This document shows positions 33,897 through 42,529 of a stretch of 64,000 bases of DNA, piece by piece. The stretch spans positions 15,992-79,991 of the forward strand of contig JBKUOG010000015.1 in assembly GCA_046957575.1 (NCBI GenBank), in the 5' to 3' direction. The notes beneath the pieces were generated by a model. The model made no database searches. It was not told the DNA's origin and saw only the letters and a list, made by a program, of their open reading frames with translations. The first letter of the stretch is position 1, and each line of letters begins with the position of its first letter. The DNA is from UMGS1370 sp046957575 (GTDB taxonomy: Bacteria; Bacillota; Clostridia; Lachnospirales; Lachnospiraceae). Position numbers and translations under genes: made by a program.

Positions 33897-35951
33897 ATGG
33901 CAAAAAAGAAACACACAAAATTTGTTACAAAGGATATTTTAAAATCATCCGTTATTGGATCTTTCCAAAAACTGGATCCCAGATACATGGTGAAAAATCC
34001 GGTCATGTTTGTAGTAGAGGTTGGATTTTTAATTACTCTGGCGCTTACCTTTGTTCCTACCCTGTTTGGAGGCAATGAGGAACACCGGATTTATAATGGA
34101 ATCGTTTCCATCATTTTATTTATCACAGTTTTATTTGCCAACTTTGCGGAGTCTGTAGCAGAGGGACGGGGAAAGGCCCAGGCTGCAACTTTGAAAAAGA
34201 CAAAACAGGATACCATGGCGCGCCTGATACTTCCCGATGGGGGAGAAAAGACCATCAGTGCTTCAGAACTGAAAAAGGGCGATATTGTATTAGTAAAACT
34301 GGGAGAAGTCATTCCCAATGACGGCGAGGTGATCGAAGGAGTTGCCTCTGTAGATGAATCCGCCATTACCGGTGAATCTGCTCCTGTTACCAGAGAGGCC
34401 GGCGGAGATTTTTCCTCTGTAACCGGAGGAACTACGGTGGTTTCCGACTGGCTGAAAATCCAAATTGTGGCAGAACCTGGACACTCATTTTTAGATAAAA
34501 TGATTTCTCTGGTGGAAGGTGCATCCAGACAGAAAACCCCAAATGAAATTGCACTGAATACTCTGTTAATTGTGCTGACTTTGATCTTTTTAATCGTGGT
34601 AGTAACGCTGTATCCGTTTGCCGCTTATCTGGGAGTCGAAATCCCGATTTCCTGGGCAGTTGCCTTAATGGTATGTCTGATTCCCACTACCATCGGCGGA
34701 CTGCTTTCTGCAATTGGTATTGCCGGAATGGACCGGGTTACCAGATTTAATGTGATTGCCATGTCCGGAAAAGCAGTAGAAGCCTGCGGAGATGTGGACA
34801 CCATGATTTTGGATAAGACAGGAACGATTACTTACGGAAACCGGCTGGCAGCAGAATTTTATCCGGTAAAAGGTGTATCAAAAACGGATTTGATTGATTA
34901 CAGCGTTATGAGTTCCCTGATGGATGGGACGCCGGAAGGCAAATCAACCGTAGATTTGGGACGGCAGATGGGATGTGCACTGGATGACGATGTTTCTTCC
35001 CAGATGACCTTTGTGGAATTTACAGCCCAGACCAAAATGAGCGGCGTGGATTTAAAAGATGGAACCATTGTCCGAAAAGGAGCATCTCTGGCCATTGAGG
35101 AATTTGTAAAGGAAAGAGACGGAAAAATACCAGAAGACCTGGAAGAAATTGTGACCAGAGTTTCCAATCTGGGCGGAACTCCGCTGACTGTATGCATAAA
35201 TAACCAGATACTGGGTGTGATTTATTTAAAGGATACAGTAAAGCCGGGACTGGTAGAACGGTTTGCCAGACTCCGGGAGATCGGGATTAAGACCATTATG
35301 TGCACCGGCGATAATCCCCTGACTGCTGCAACCATTGCAAAAGAGGCGGGAGTAGACGGATTTATTGCAGAGTGCAAACCAGAAGATAAAATTGAGGCCA
35401 TTAAAAAAGAGCAGGCAGAGGGCAAAATAGTAGCCATGACCGGAGACGGCACCAACGATGCCCCGGCTCTGGCTCAGGCAGATGTAGGTCTGGCAATGAA
35501 CTCTGGTACGCAGGCGGCAAAGGAAGCTGCCAATATGGTGGACTTAGACTCAGATCCCACCAAGATTCTGGAAGTAGTTGAGATTGGGAAACAGTTGTTA
35601 ATTACCAGAGGTTCCCTGACGACCTTTAGTGTTGCCAATGACATTGCAAAATACTTTGCCATTATTCCAGCTATGTTTACCATGGTTTTGCCGCAAATGC
35701 AGATCTTAAATATCATGGATCTGGCAACGCCGGCCAGTGCGATTTTGTCTGCACTGATTTTTAACGCCATTATTATTCCCGGACTGATCCCTATTGCCAT
35801 GAGAGGCGTAAAGTATAAACCGATGAAGGCAGAAAAACTTTTATTAAGAAATATGGGAATTTATGGACTGGGCGGAATCATTGTTCCGTTTGCAGGAATC
35901 AAACTCATTGATTTAATGGTGGCGCCGTTGTTAGCCATGATAGGAATGTAA
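33897..35951 (+). CDS. kdpB: K+-transporting P-type ATPase KdpB
   Basis: The 684-residue catalytic subunit. Seen: the actuator motif AITGESAPVTRE, the phosphorylation site MILDKTGTITYGN (Asp near residue 308), the nucleotide-binding KGAS and the hinge MTGDGTNDAPALAQADVG. In E. coli KdpB is inhibited by phosphorylation of the Ser in TGES; that Ser is present here. The ATG at 33897 follows AAAGGAG; the open frame starts eight codons earlier without a site. Confidence 0.97.
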   Translation: MAKKKHTKFVTKDILKSSVIGSFQKLDPRYMVKNPVMFVVEVGFLITLALTFVPTLFGGNEEHRIYNGIVSIILFITVLFANFAESVAEGRGKAQAATLKKTKQDTMARLILPDGGEKTISASELKKGDIVLVKLGEVIPNDGEVIEGVASVDESAITGESAPVTREAGGDFSSVTGGTTVVSDWLKIQIVAEPGHSFLDKMISLVEGASRQKTPNEIALNTLLIVLTLIFLIVVVTLYPFAAYLGVEIPISWAVALMVCLIPTTIGGLLSAIGIAGMDRVTRFNVIAMSGKAVEACGDVDTMILDKTGTITYGNRLAAEFYPVKGVSKTDLIDYSVMSSLMDGTPEGKSTVDLGRQMGCALDDDVSSQMTFVEFTAQTKMSGVDLKDGTIVRKGASLAIEEFVKERDGKIPEDLEEIVTRVSNLGGTPLTVCINNQILGVIYLKDTVKPGLVERFARLREIGIKTIMCTGDNPLTAATIAKEAGVDGFIAECKPEDKIEAIKKEQAEGKIVAMTGDGTNDAPALAQADVGLAMNSGTQAAKEAANMVDLDSDPTKILEVVEIGKQLLITRGSLTTFSVANDIAKYFAIIPAMFTMVLPQMQILNIMDLATPASAILSALIFNAIIIPGLIPIAMRGVKYKPMKAEKLLLRNMGIYGLGGIIVPFAGIKLIDLMVAPLLAMIGM

Positions 35952-35964
35952 GGAGGGAGTTTTT

Positions 35965-36612
35965 ATGAAAACATTGGGAAAAATGTTTCAAACAGCATTT
36001 GCTTTTTGCATCGTGATGATGGTGCTCTGTTCAATTGTTTATCCGCTGGCGCTTACAGGCGTCAGTCAGGCCGCCATGACAGAAAAGGCAAATGGCAGCC
36101 TGATTGATAAAAATGGAAATTTAACTGCCAATATTGAGGAAGCGGTCGGATCGGAACTGCTGGGACAGGATTTTACAAAAGATTATTTCTTCCATGGAAG
36201 AGTTTCCGCCGTTCATTACAATACCTATACAAACGAGCAGAAGGAGAGCCAAGAATACAGCGGCGTTTCTTCCGGTTCCTTTAACTACGGAAATTCTAAC
36301 CCGGATTTGGAAGCGAGGATAAAAGAAGATCTGGATGCATTTCTGGCATCTCATCCAGGAGTAAAAGCAGAAGAGGTTCCGGCAGATTTGCTGACCGCAT
36401 CCGGTTCCGGACTGGATCCTCACATCAGTCCAAAAGCTGCCAAAGTCCAGATTCAGGCTGTAGCAGAGAATTCTGGTTTAAGTGAAGAAACAGTTGCTCA
36501 GATTGTAGAAGATAATACGGAGAAAAAAGTCTTCGGAGTCTTTGGGGAAGAACGGGTAAATGTGTTAAAATGCAATCTGGATATTGCACAGGCAATGGGA
36601 ATCCTAAAGTAA
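35965..36612 (+). CDS. kdpC: K+-transporting ATPase subunit KdpC
   Basis: A 215-residue subunit with one N-terminal membrane helix and a soluble domain. Family motifs are YPLALTGVSQ, GSELLGQDFTKDYFFHGRVSA, SNPDLEARI, LLTASGSGLDPHISPKAA and VNVLKCNLDI. KdpC supports ATP binding by KdpB. GGAGGGAG precedes the ATG. Confidence 0.96.
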   Translation: MKTLGKMFQTAFAFCIVMMVLCSIVYPLALTGVSQAAMTEKANGSLIDKNGNLTANIEEAVGSELLGQDFTKDYFFHGRVSAVHYNTYTNEQKESQEYSGVSSGSFNYGNSNPDLEARIKEDLDAFLASHPGVKAEEVPADLLTASGSGLDPHISPKAAKVQIQAVAENSGLSEETVAQIVEDNTEKKVFGVFGEERVNVLKCNLDIAQAMGILK

Positions 36613-36639
36613 CAGTTTAGAAAGGCGGCAAAAAGAGGT

Positions 36640-38652
36640 ATGGAAGAGCAGAGACCAAATTCAGAACAGCTTTTAAAGCGGCTGCAGTATGAGGAACGGG
36701 AACAGAAAAAGAAAACCAGAGGAAAGCTGAAAATTTTTCTGGGATACGCAGCAGGCTGCGGAAAAACCTATGCTATGTTAAAAGCTGCTCATGAGGCAAA
36801 AAATCATGGTATAGATGTGGTTGCCGGCTACATTGAACCTCACGCCAGGCCGGATACCCAGGCGCTGACAAAGGGATTGGAAATTTTGCCGCCTTTGATG
36901 ATAAACTACAAAGGAGTCAATTTACGGGAATTTGATTTGGATGCTGCTTTAGAAAGAAAGCCGCAGCTGCTTCTGGTAGATGAACTGGCTCATACCAATG
37001 CGAAGGACTGCCGCAATGAAAAGCGGTATCAGGATGTAAAAGAACTTTTGCGGATGGGAATTAATGTCTACACCACCATTAATATTCAGCATCTGGAAAG
37101 CTTAAATGATCTGGTGGGCAATATCACCCGCATTGATGTCAGGGAACGAATCCCGGATTCTGTATTTGACCATGCGGATCAGGTAGAAGTGATTGACATT
37201 GAGCCGGAAGAACTGATTGACCGTATGAAAGAGGGAAAGATTTATGGAAAGCAGCAGGCAGAGAGGGCACTCCACAATTTTTTCCGGAGAGAGAAGCTGG
37301 CTGCCCTTCGGGAAATTGCTCTTCGCCGGACCGCAGACCGGGTAAACCGGATTGCAGAAGAAGAGCGAAGCCTTCAGGACAATCAGGATTACCATACAGG
37401 AGAGCATATTTTAGTCTGCATTACAGCCTCTCCATCCAGTGCAAAAGTAATCCGGACAGCTTCCAGATTGGCAGATGCATTCCATGGAAAACTGACCGGA
37501 CTTTGCGTGGAAACGCCGAGCATGCAGGATGCAGACGAGAAGACAAAAGCAGCGCTTAGAAATAATCTGGAGATGGCAAAACTTCTGGGGGCCAGAATTG
37601 TGACTGTATTCGGATCCGACGTGGCGGCTCAGATCGCCCAGTATGCCATTGTCAGCAATGTCTCTAAAATTGTAATCGGAAGGACCAACCATTTTACCAT
37701 ACATCCCCTTTACCGTTCCGAATTATTGGAAAAGCTGACCTATATGGCACCTAATATTGATGTGTACATCATCCCGGATATGCAGCATGCCAAACGGTAC
37801 CGCCCCAAAAATGTAAGCAAACCATTTTCCGGGGACTGGCAGAAGACGGCAGCGGATTTTCTGCTGATTACAGGGATTATGTGTTTTGCAACACTTCTGG
37901 CCCTTTTGTTTCAGAACTGGGGATTTTCAGAGGCAAACACCATTATGCTGTACCTGTTGGGGGTGCTTGTGTCTTCATACCTGGCAAATCGGAAACTTTG
38001 TGCATTGTATTCTGCTTTCATTAGTGTCCTTTTTTTTAATTTCTTTTTTACAGAGCCCTTTTACAGCTTAAAAGCCTATGATAAGAGCTACCCGGCTACT
38101 TTTTTCATGCTTTTTTTAGTGGGACTGTTTACCGGAACTTTAACAGCCAAAATGAAACGCCAGAATCTGGAAAGCGCAAAAACAGCATACCGGACTGAAA
38201 TTTTGCTGGAGAACAGTCAGAAATTAAGGCGCTGTAAAACCAGGGAAGAGGTCTTTTTGCAGACAGCCATTCAGGTTCAGAAGCTTTTAAATCTGTCTGT
38301 TCTCATTTATCCGGTAGGAGAAAATGATTTGCTGGAAGAGCCGATTTTATTTCCAAGAAAGGGGATGGAACTTTCCAAGCTTAAGACCTGTGTCAATACA
38401 AAAGAAAAGGGAGTGGCCCAGTGGGCAGTGGCCAACCATCACCGGGCCGGGGCCTGTACCCATACACTGCCGGACGCCATGGCCATGTATCTGCCCATCC
38501 AGGATGAAGAAAAAGTGAGAGGCGTAATGGGGATCTGGCTGGAGGAACGCAGGCCGATCCAGGAGTTTGAATACGGACTTTTAGTTGCCATACTCAATGA
38601 AACAGGAGTAAAGCTGCAAAATGGATTTCATCTTGTTTCTCAGTCGGTTTAA
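36640..38652 (+). CDS. KdpD-like K+ sensor lacking the histidine kinase domain
   Basis: A 670-residue protein with the full KdpD input part. The N-terminal KdpD domain has Walker A GYAAGCGKT (residues 35-43) and LLLVDELAHTNA. A universal-stress-protein domain spans about 250-375, four membrane helices (DUF4118) lie near 405-510, and a GAF-like domain near 540-660. It ends at LQNGFHLVSQSV, just where the dimerisation and His-containing helix normally begins, so HisKA and HATPase are absent. Full KdpD proteins are about 890 residues. The motif known to bind c-di-AMP in S. aureus (SxS then FTAxY) reads SPS then LTGLC here. It may sense K+ or c-di-AMP without phosphotransfer, or act with a separate kinase. 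Confidence 0.88.
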   Translation: MEEQRPNSEQLLKRLQYEEREQKKKTRGKLKIFLGYAAGCGKTYAMLKAAHEAKNHGIDVVAGYIEPHARPDTQALTKGLEILPPLMINYKGVNLREFDLDAALERKPQLLLVDELAHTNAKDCRNEKRYQDVKELLRMGINVYTTINIQHLESLNDLVGNITRIDVRERIPDSVFDHADQVEVIDIEPEELIDRMKEGKIYGKQQAERALHNFFRREKLAALREIALRRTADRVNRIAEEERSLQDNQDYHTGEHILVCITASPSSAKVIRTASRLADAFHGKLTGLCVETPSMQDADEKTKAALRNNLEMAKLLGARIVTVFGSDVAAQIAQYAIVSNVSKIVIGRTNHFTIHPLYRSELLEKLTYMAPNIDVYIIPDMQHAKRYRPKNVSKPFSGDWQKTAADFLLITGIMCFATLLALLFQNWGFSEANTIMLYLLGVLVSSYLANRKLCALYSAFISVLFFNFFFTEPFYSLKAYDKSYPATFFMLFLVGLFTGTLTAKMKRQNLESAKTAYRTEILLENSQKLRRCKTREEVFLQTAIQVQKLLNLSVLIYPVGENDLLEEPILFPRKGMELSKLKTCVNTKEKGVAQWAVANHHRAGACTHTLPDAMAMYLPIQDEEKVRGVMGIWLEERRPIQEFEYGLLVAILNETGVKLQNGFHLVSQSV

Positions 38653-38690
38653 TGGTATCATGGGATCAGAAACTTTTTAAGGAGAGAGCG

Positions 38691-40310
38691 ATGAAACGTT
38701 TATTGATACTGGGAGCCGGCGGATTTGGACAGATGGTAAAAGAGACAGCCCTGATGCTTGGCTATGAAGAGGTCCTGTTTTTGGATGATGCGGCCAAAGG
38801 TCCGGATGTGATTGGAAAGTGCTGCGATTATAGTATTAAGCATGGAGAATATCAGGCGGCGGCAGCGGCCTTTGGCAATAACCGCACCCGTCTGTACTGG
38901 ACGGATAAGCTTTTAGAAGAAGGCTATGAAGTGCCGGCCATAGTTCATCCATCTGCCGCAGTCAGCCCAAGCGCTGTGCTGGAGCCGGGCTGTTTTATTA
39001 TGCAGAGAGCAGTTGTAAACACTCATACAAGAATTGAACGAGCCGCTCTGATTAACAGCGGCGCAGTGGTGGATCATGATTCGGTAGTAAAAGCAGGCGC
39101 TCATGTATGCCTTGGCAGTATTGTAAAGGCGGACTGCACCATTGAATCCGGCAGAAAAATAGAAGCCGGGGAGGTTGTTTTTTCTACAAGGCGGAAGATA
39201 GAAGGCGCGGACAGCCGTTCTCTGGAAGACGCTGTGTATGCATTTGGGTTCGGAAAACGGTGCAGTTATGTGAAGCCCTTCGGAGAAGGCCATATCAACG
39301 AGACATATGCAGTTTATATGCCGGATGAAAATGGGGTTGACGAGCCCTTTTATGTGCTTCAGAGAATCAACATTCATGTATTTAAAAAACCGGAGCAGGT
39401 TATGGAAAACATTTTTGGCGTAACCGAGTACCTGCGCGGTGTGATTCGCCAGGAAGGCGGAGATTTGGATCGGGAAACTCTGTCTTACATTAAGACAAAG
39501 AATGGAGAGCCGTATTTCGAGGATGATGAGGGTCAGCCCTGGCGCTGTCTCAACTATGTTTCCAATTCCGTCTGCTATCAATTGGTGGAAAAACCGGAAC
39601 AATTTTACCAGTCAGCCAGAAGTTTTGGACATTTTCTAAAACAACTGGGCGATTATCCGGCAGAAAGTCTTTATGAGACAATCCCTAAGTTTCATGATAC
39701 GGTAAAGCGCTTTCAGGATTTTGAGTCGGCTGTCAAAAAGGATGTGAAAAACAGGGGACGTATGTGCCAGCCGGAGATCGAGTTTGCTCTTGCCAGAAAA
39801 GAGGACTGCGGCGTGTTGATGGGGCAGCTAAATGCAGGTATTCTGCCTCTTCGGGTCACTCACAACGACACAAAGCTTAACAACATTTTGTTTGATGCAG
39901 ACACAGGAAAAGGTCTTTGTATTATTGACCTGGATACCATTATGCCGGGACTGGCTGCCAATGACTTCGGCGATTCTATCCGTTTCGGTGCTTCCACAGC
40001 AGAAGAGGATGAGACGGATCTGGACAAGGTTCATTTTGACATTGGTCTGTATGAACTATATGTAAAAGGCTATATGGAGATGGCAAAAGATGTGCTGACA
40101 CAGGCGGAAATCGAAAGTCTTCCCTGGGGCGCAAGATTAATGACGTTTGAGTGCGGGATTCGCTTTCTGGCAGACTATCTGCAGGGGGATGTTTATTTCA
40201 AAACAGCTTATCCGGAACACAATCTGGTCCGCGCAAGAACCCAGTTTCAGCTTGTACGGGAAATGGAAGAGCAGTTTGAAAAAATGTGCGAAATTGTGAA
40301 AAGATATTAA
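38691..40310 (+). CDS. Fusion of a PglD/NeuD-like acyltransferase and an aminoglycoside-phosphotransferase-family sugar kinase
   Basis: A 539-residue two-domain protein. Residues 1-190 start with a nucleotide-fold LLILGAGGFGQMVKE and continue into a left-handed beta-helix with hexapeptide turns (PSAAVSPSAVLEPGCFI), as in sugar N- or O-acetyltransferases. His in VVDHDSVV near 125 fits the catalytic base. Residues about 197-539 are an APH-family kinase resembling N-acetylhexosamine 1-kinase: GEGHINETY, VLQRIN, catalytic HNDTKLNNILFD and metal-binding IIDLDTIMPG. I chose the ATG at 38691 with AAGGAG six bases upstream. A coupled ATG overlapping the previous stop (38652) is possible. Function likely involves amino- or acetamido-sugar salvage. 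Confidence 0.8.
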   Translation: MKRLLILGAGGFGQMVKETALMLGYEEVLFLDDAAKGPDVIGKCCDYSIKHGEYQAAAAAFGNNRTRLYWTDKLLEEGYEVPAIVHPSAAVSPSAVLEPGCFIMQRAVVNTHTRIERAALINSGAVVDHDSVVKAGAHVCLGSIVKADCTIESGRKIEAGEVVFSTRRKIEGADSRSLEDAVYAFGFGKRCSYVKPFGEGHINETYAVYMPDENGVDEPFYVLQRINIHVFKKPEQVMENIFGVTEYLRGVIRQEGGDLDRETLSYIKTKNGEPYFEDDEGQPWRCLNYVSNSVCYQLVEKPEQFYQSARSFGHFLKQLGDYPAESLYETIPKFHDTVKRFQDFESAVKKDVKNRGRMCQPEIEFALARKEDCGVLMGQLNAGILPLRVTHNDTKLNNILFDADTGKGLCIIDLDTIMPGLAANDFGDSIRFGASTAEEDETDLDKVHFDIGLYELYVKGYMEMAKDVLTQAEIESLPWGARLMTFECGIRFLADYLQGDVYFKTAYPEHNLVRARTQFQLVREMEEQFEKMCEIVKRY

Positions 40311-40357
40311 TCAAGTGACTGCAGCATTCGTGTTGAATCAAAACATTTGTTTCACAA

Positions 40358-40408
40358 GAAGGGGCTACGCTTTAACGATTGGTAAATCGTGAAGCGGCAG
40401 CTCCTTTT
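40358..40408 (+). terminator. Terminator after the fusion gene
   Basis: AAGGGGCT and AGCTCCTT close a long imperfect hairpin with inner stems CGCTT/AAGCG and ACGATT/AATCGT, followed by TTTT. Confidence 0.75.
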
Positions 40409-40411
40409 AAA

Positions 40412-40427
40412 TTGTAACAGTTCAGCC
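40412..40427 (+). repeat. Dispersed repeat, copy A (left arm only)
   Basis: TTGTAACAGTTCAGCC directly after the terminator. It is identical to the left arm of the copy at 49502. No matching right arm is visible nearby. Confidence 0.6.
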
Positions 40428-40477
40428 TTGTCATTTATAATTTGGCCGATGCCACAACATTTTTTATTCCTGGATTC

Positions 40478-40538
40478 TTGACAAAAGTCTGATTTCGGAC
40501 TATAATATAGAACAATTCTAAAATAATCCGATTTCGGA
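40478..40538 (+). promoter_or_regulatory. Promoter and twin operators of the MarR-MATE operon
   Basis: A perfect sigma-A promoter, TTGACA (40478), 17 bases, TATAAT (40501). The near-palindrome TCTGATTTCGGA (40488-40499) fills the spacer, and TCCGATTTCGGA (40527-40538, arms TCCGA/TCGGA) lies downstream, 39 bases apart. This is a typical layout for autorepression by the MarR protein encoded next. Confidence 0.8.
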
Positions 40539-40574
40539 CTAATTAGTATAATTGGAAAAAAGGAGACAAAAAAT

Positions 40575-41063
40575 GTGAATGAGCGGCCGGTAGATAAATT
40601 TCTTCGGGAATATAATCAGATTTTTAAGGAGAATAACGATCTGTATCGGGGAGCAGCAAAGGCGCTTGGCTTATCGGATACAGCGTTCTGGATTTTGTAT
40701 ACACTACAGGACAGCCATGGTATGGCAACACAGAGAGAAGTTTGCAGTATGCTTTACGAACCCAAACAGACTATTAACTCTGCGCTGAAAAAGCTGGAAG
40801 CAGAAGGGAGTATTGAGCAGGTTCAGGGGAAGGACCGAAGAAGCAAATTGGTAAAGCTGACAGAACCGGGCATCCGGCTTGCAGCTAAGACAGCAGATGT
40901 GGTGATGGATGCAGAATACCGGGCATTTGGCAATATGCCAGAGTCAGAAAGAGAACAGCTTCTGCACTTGTTTTCCGTTTACACAAAAAATCTGAAAAAA
41001 GAAATGGAAACTTCCGGCCTGATCAGTCAGAAAAAGAAGGAAAGGGACAGTAAGAAAAAATGA
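40575..41063 (+). CDS. MarR family transcriptional regulator
   Basis: A 162-residue winged-helix repressor. The DNA-binding part shows LSDTAFWILYTLQ, REVCSMLYEPKQTINSALKKLE and the wing GKDRRSKLVKLTEPG. The start is a GTG with AGGAGA eight bases upstream; the nearby ATGs are out of frame. It overlaps the MATE gene by ATGA, so it most likely represses its own operon and releases it on binding a toxic ligand. Confidence 0.9.
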   Translation: MNERPVDKFLREYNQIFKENNDLYRGAAKALGLSDTAFWILYTLQDSHGMATQREVCSMLYEPKQTINSALKKLEAEGSIEQVQGKDRRSKLVKLTEPGIRLAAKTADVVMDAEYRAFGNMPESEREQLLHLFSVYTKNLKKEMETSGLISQKKKERDSKKK

Positions 41064-42394
41064 AACAGTCAATTCAGTTATCGGAACATTTTACTTATAA
41101 AAAATTATTCCGGTTTTGCGTGCCGTCTATTATTATGATGGTCTTTACCTCTATCTATGGCGTGGTAGACGGACTTTTTGTATCAAACTTTGTGGGAAAA
41201 ACTTCTTTTGCCGCAATTAATTTGGTTATGCCTTTTATTATGGTTCTGGGCGGAATCGGCTTTATGATTGGAACCGGAGGCAGCGCGCTGGTGGCAAAGA
41301 CTCTGGGAGAGGGGAAAAAGGAGCAGGCTCACCGGTACTTCACTATGATGATTTACCTGACTTTGATTTTAGGTGTTCTCTCATCTGTAGTTGGAATCGT
41401 ATTTATCCGCCCGATTGCCATGTTCTTAGGAGCAACAGAAGGAATGCTTCAGGAATGTGTGATTTACACCCGCTCTGTACTGTTTTTCAACACTGCATTT
41501 ATGCTGCAGAACGTATTTCAGAGTTTCCTGATTACAGCAGAAAAGCCGAAACTGGGACTGGCGGCTACAGTTGCAGCCGGTATTACCAACATGGTGTTGG
41601 ATGCCCTGTTTATTGCAGTGTTTCACTGGGGTGTGGCAGGAGCGGCCATTGCCACTGGAATCAGTCAGTGTGTCGGCGGCATTCTGCCTTTGATTTATTT
41701 CCTTCGCCCCAACAGCAGCCTTTTACAGCTAAAGAAAACCAGGCTGGAAGCCAGTCCTCTGATTAAAGCCTGCATCAACGGATCTTCAGAACTGATGACC
41801 AATATTTCCTCATCCATTGTCAGCATGCTGTATAATTTCCAGTTGATTCGGTTTGCAGGGGAAAACGGAGTGGCAGCTTACGGTGTACTCATGTATGTCC
41901 AGTTTATTTTTATTGCCATTTTCATCGGATATTCCATTGGAACTGCACCCATTATAGGCTACCACTATGGGGCTGGAAATCACAGTGAACTAAAAAATAT
42001 GCTGAAAAAAAGCCTTCTTATTATGGGAACCATAGGCGTAATTATGATGGGACTGGCACAAGTTTTAGCAGGCCCTCTGGCCCGGATTTTCGTAGGATAT
42101 GATCCGGAACTGCTGGCCATGACCAGACATGCATTTCAGGTATTTTCCTTTGCCTTTGTTTTATCAGGCATTAATATTTTTGTTTCTTCCTTTTTTACAG
42201 CTCTTAACAACGGAGGCGTGTCAGCAGCCGTATCCTTTTTGCGGACTTTGGTGTTTCAATTGCTGTCTGTATTGATTTTGCCGATATTTTTAGGAATTGA
42301 TGGAATCTGGCTGGCAATTACGGTAGCAGAAATCTGCGCGTTTCTGATCTCCATGCTGTTTTTGCTTGTAAAAAGAAAGAAATACCATTATTGA
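41060..42394 (+). CDS. MATE family efflux transporter
   Basis: A 444-residue membrane antiporter with twelve hydrophobic segments in two similar halves. It starts with KKLFRFCVPSIIMMVFTSIYGVVDGLFVSNFVG, a pattern shared by the Na+- or H+-coupled multidrug MATE family. The region GIGFMIGTGGSALVAKTLGEG is also typical. It exports cationic drugs or metabolites under control of the overlapping MarR gene. Confidence 0.93.
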   Translation: MKQSIQLSEHFTYKKLFRFCVPSIIMMVFTSIYGVVDGLFVSNFVGKTSFAAINLVMPFIMVLGGIGFMIGTGGSALVAKTLGEGKKEQAHRYFTMMIYLTLILGVLSSVVGIVFIRPIAMFLGATEGMLQECVIYTRSVLFFNTAFMLQNVFQSFLITAEKPKLGLAATVAAGITNMVLDALFIAVFHWGVAGAAIATGISQCVGGILPLIYFLRPNSSLLQLKKTRLEASPLIKACINGSSELMTNISSSIVSMLYNFQLIRFAGENGVAAYGVLMYVQFIFIAIFIGYSIGTAPIIGYHYGAGNHSELKNMLKKSLLIMGTIGVIMMGLAQVLAGPLARIFVGYDPELLAMTRHAFQVFSFAFVLSGINIFVSSFFTALNNGGVSAAVSFLRTLVFQLLSVLILPIFLGIDGIWLAITVAEICAFLISMLFLLVKRKKYHY

Positions 42395-42441
42395 TTTTTT
42401 AAACAAAAGATACAAAGTACTTTATAATAAGCTGCAAATGG

Positions 42442-42469
42442 TTGACAAAATATACAATTTCGTGATAAT
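42442..42469 (+). promoter_or_regulatory. Promoter of the ComEC-like lipoprotein gene
   Basis: TTGACA at 42442-42447, a 16-base spacer and GATAAT at 42464-42469, 60 bases before the start codon. Confidence 0.6.
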
Positions 42470-42529
42470 CTGATAATATAATTTTTCGCCTGTTTGAACA
42501 GAAAATGACTTGAATGGAGGCTTATCAGA

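Noticed and set aside
36121..36423. Minus-strand open frame inside kdpC
   Set aside because: It is a shadow of the conserved KdpC soluble domain.
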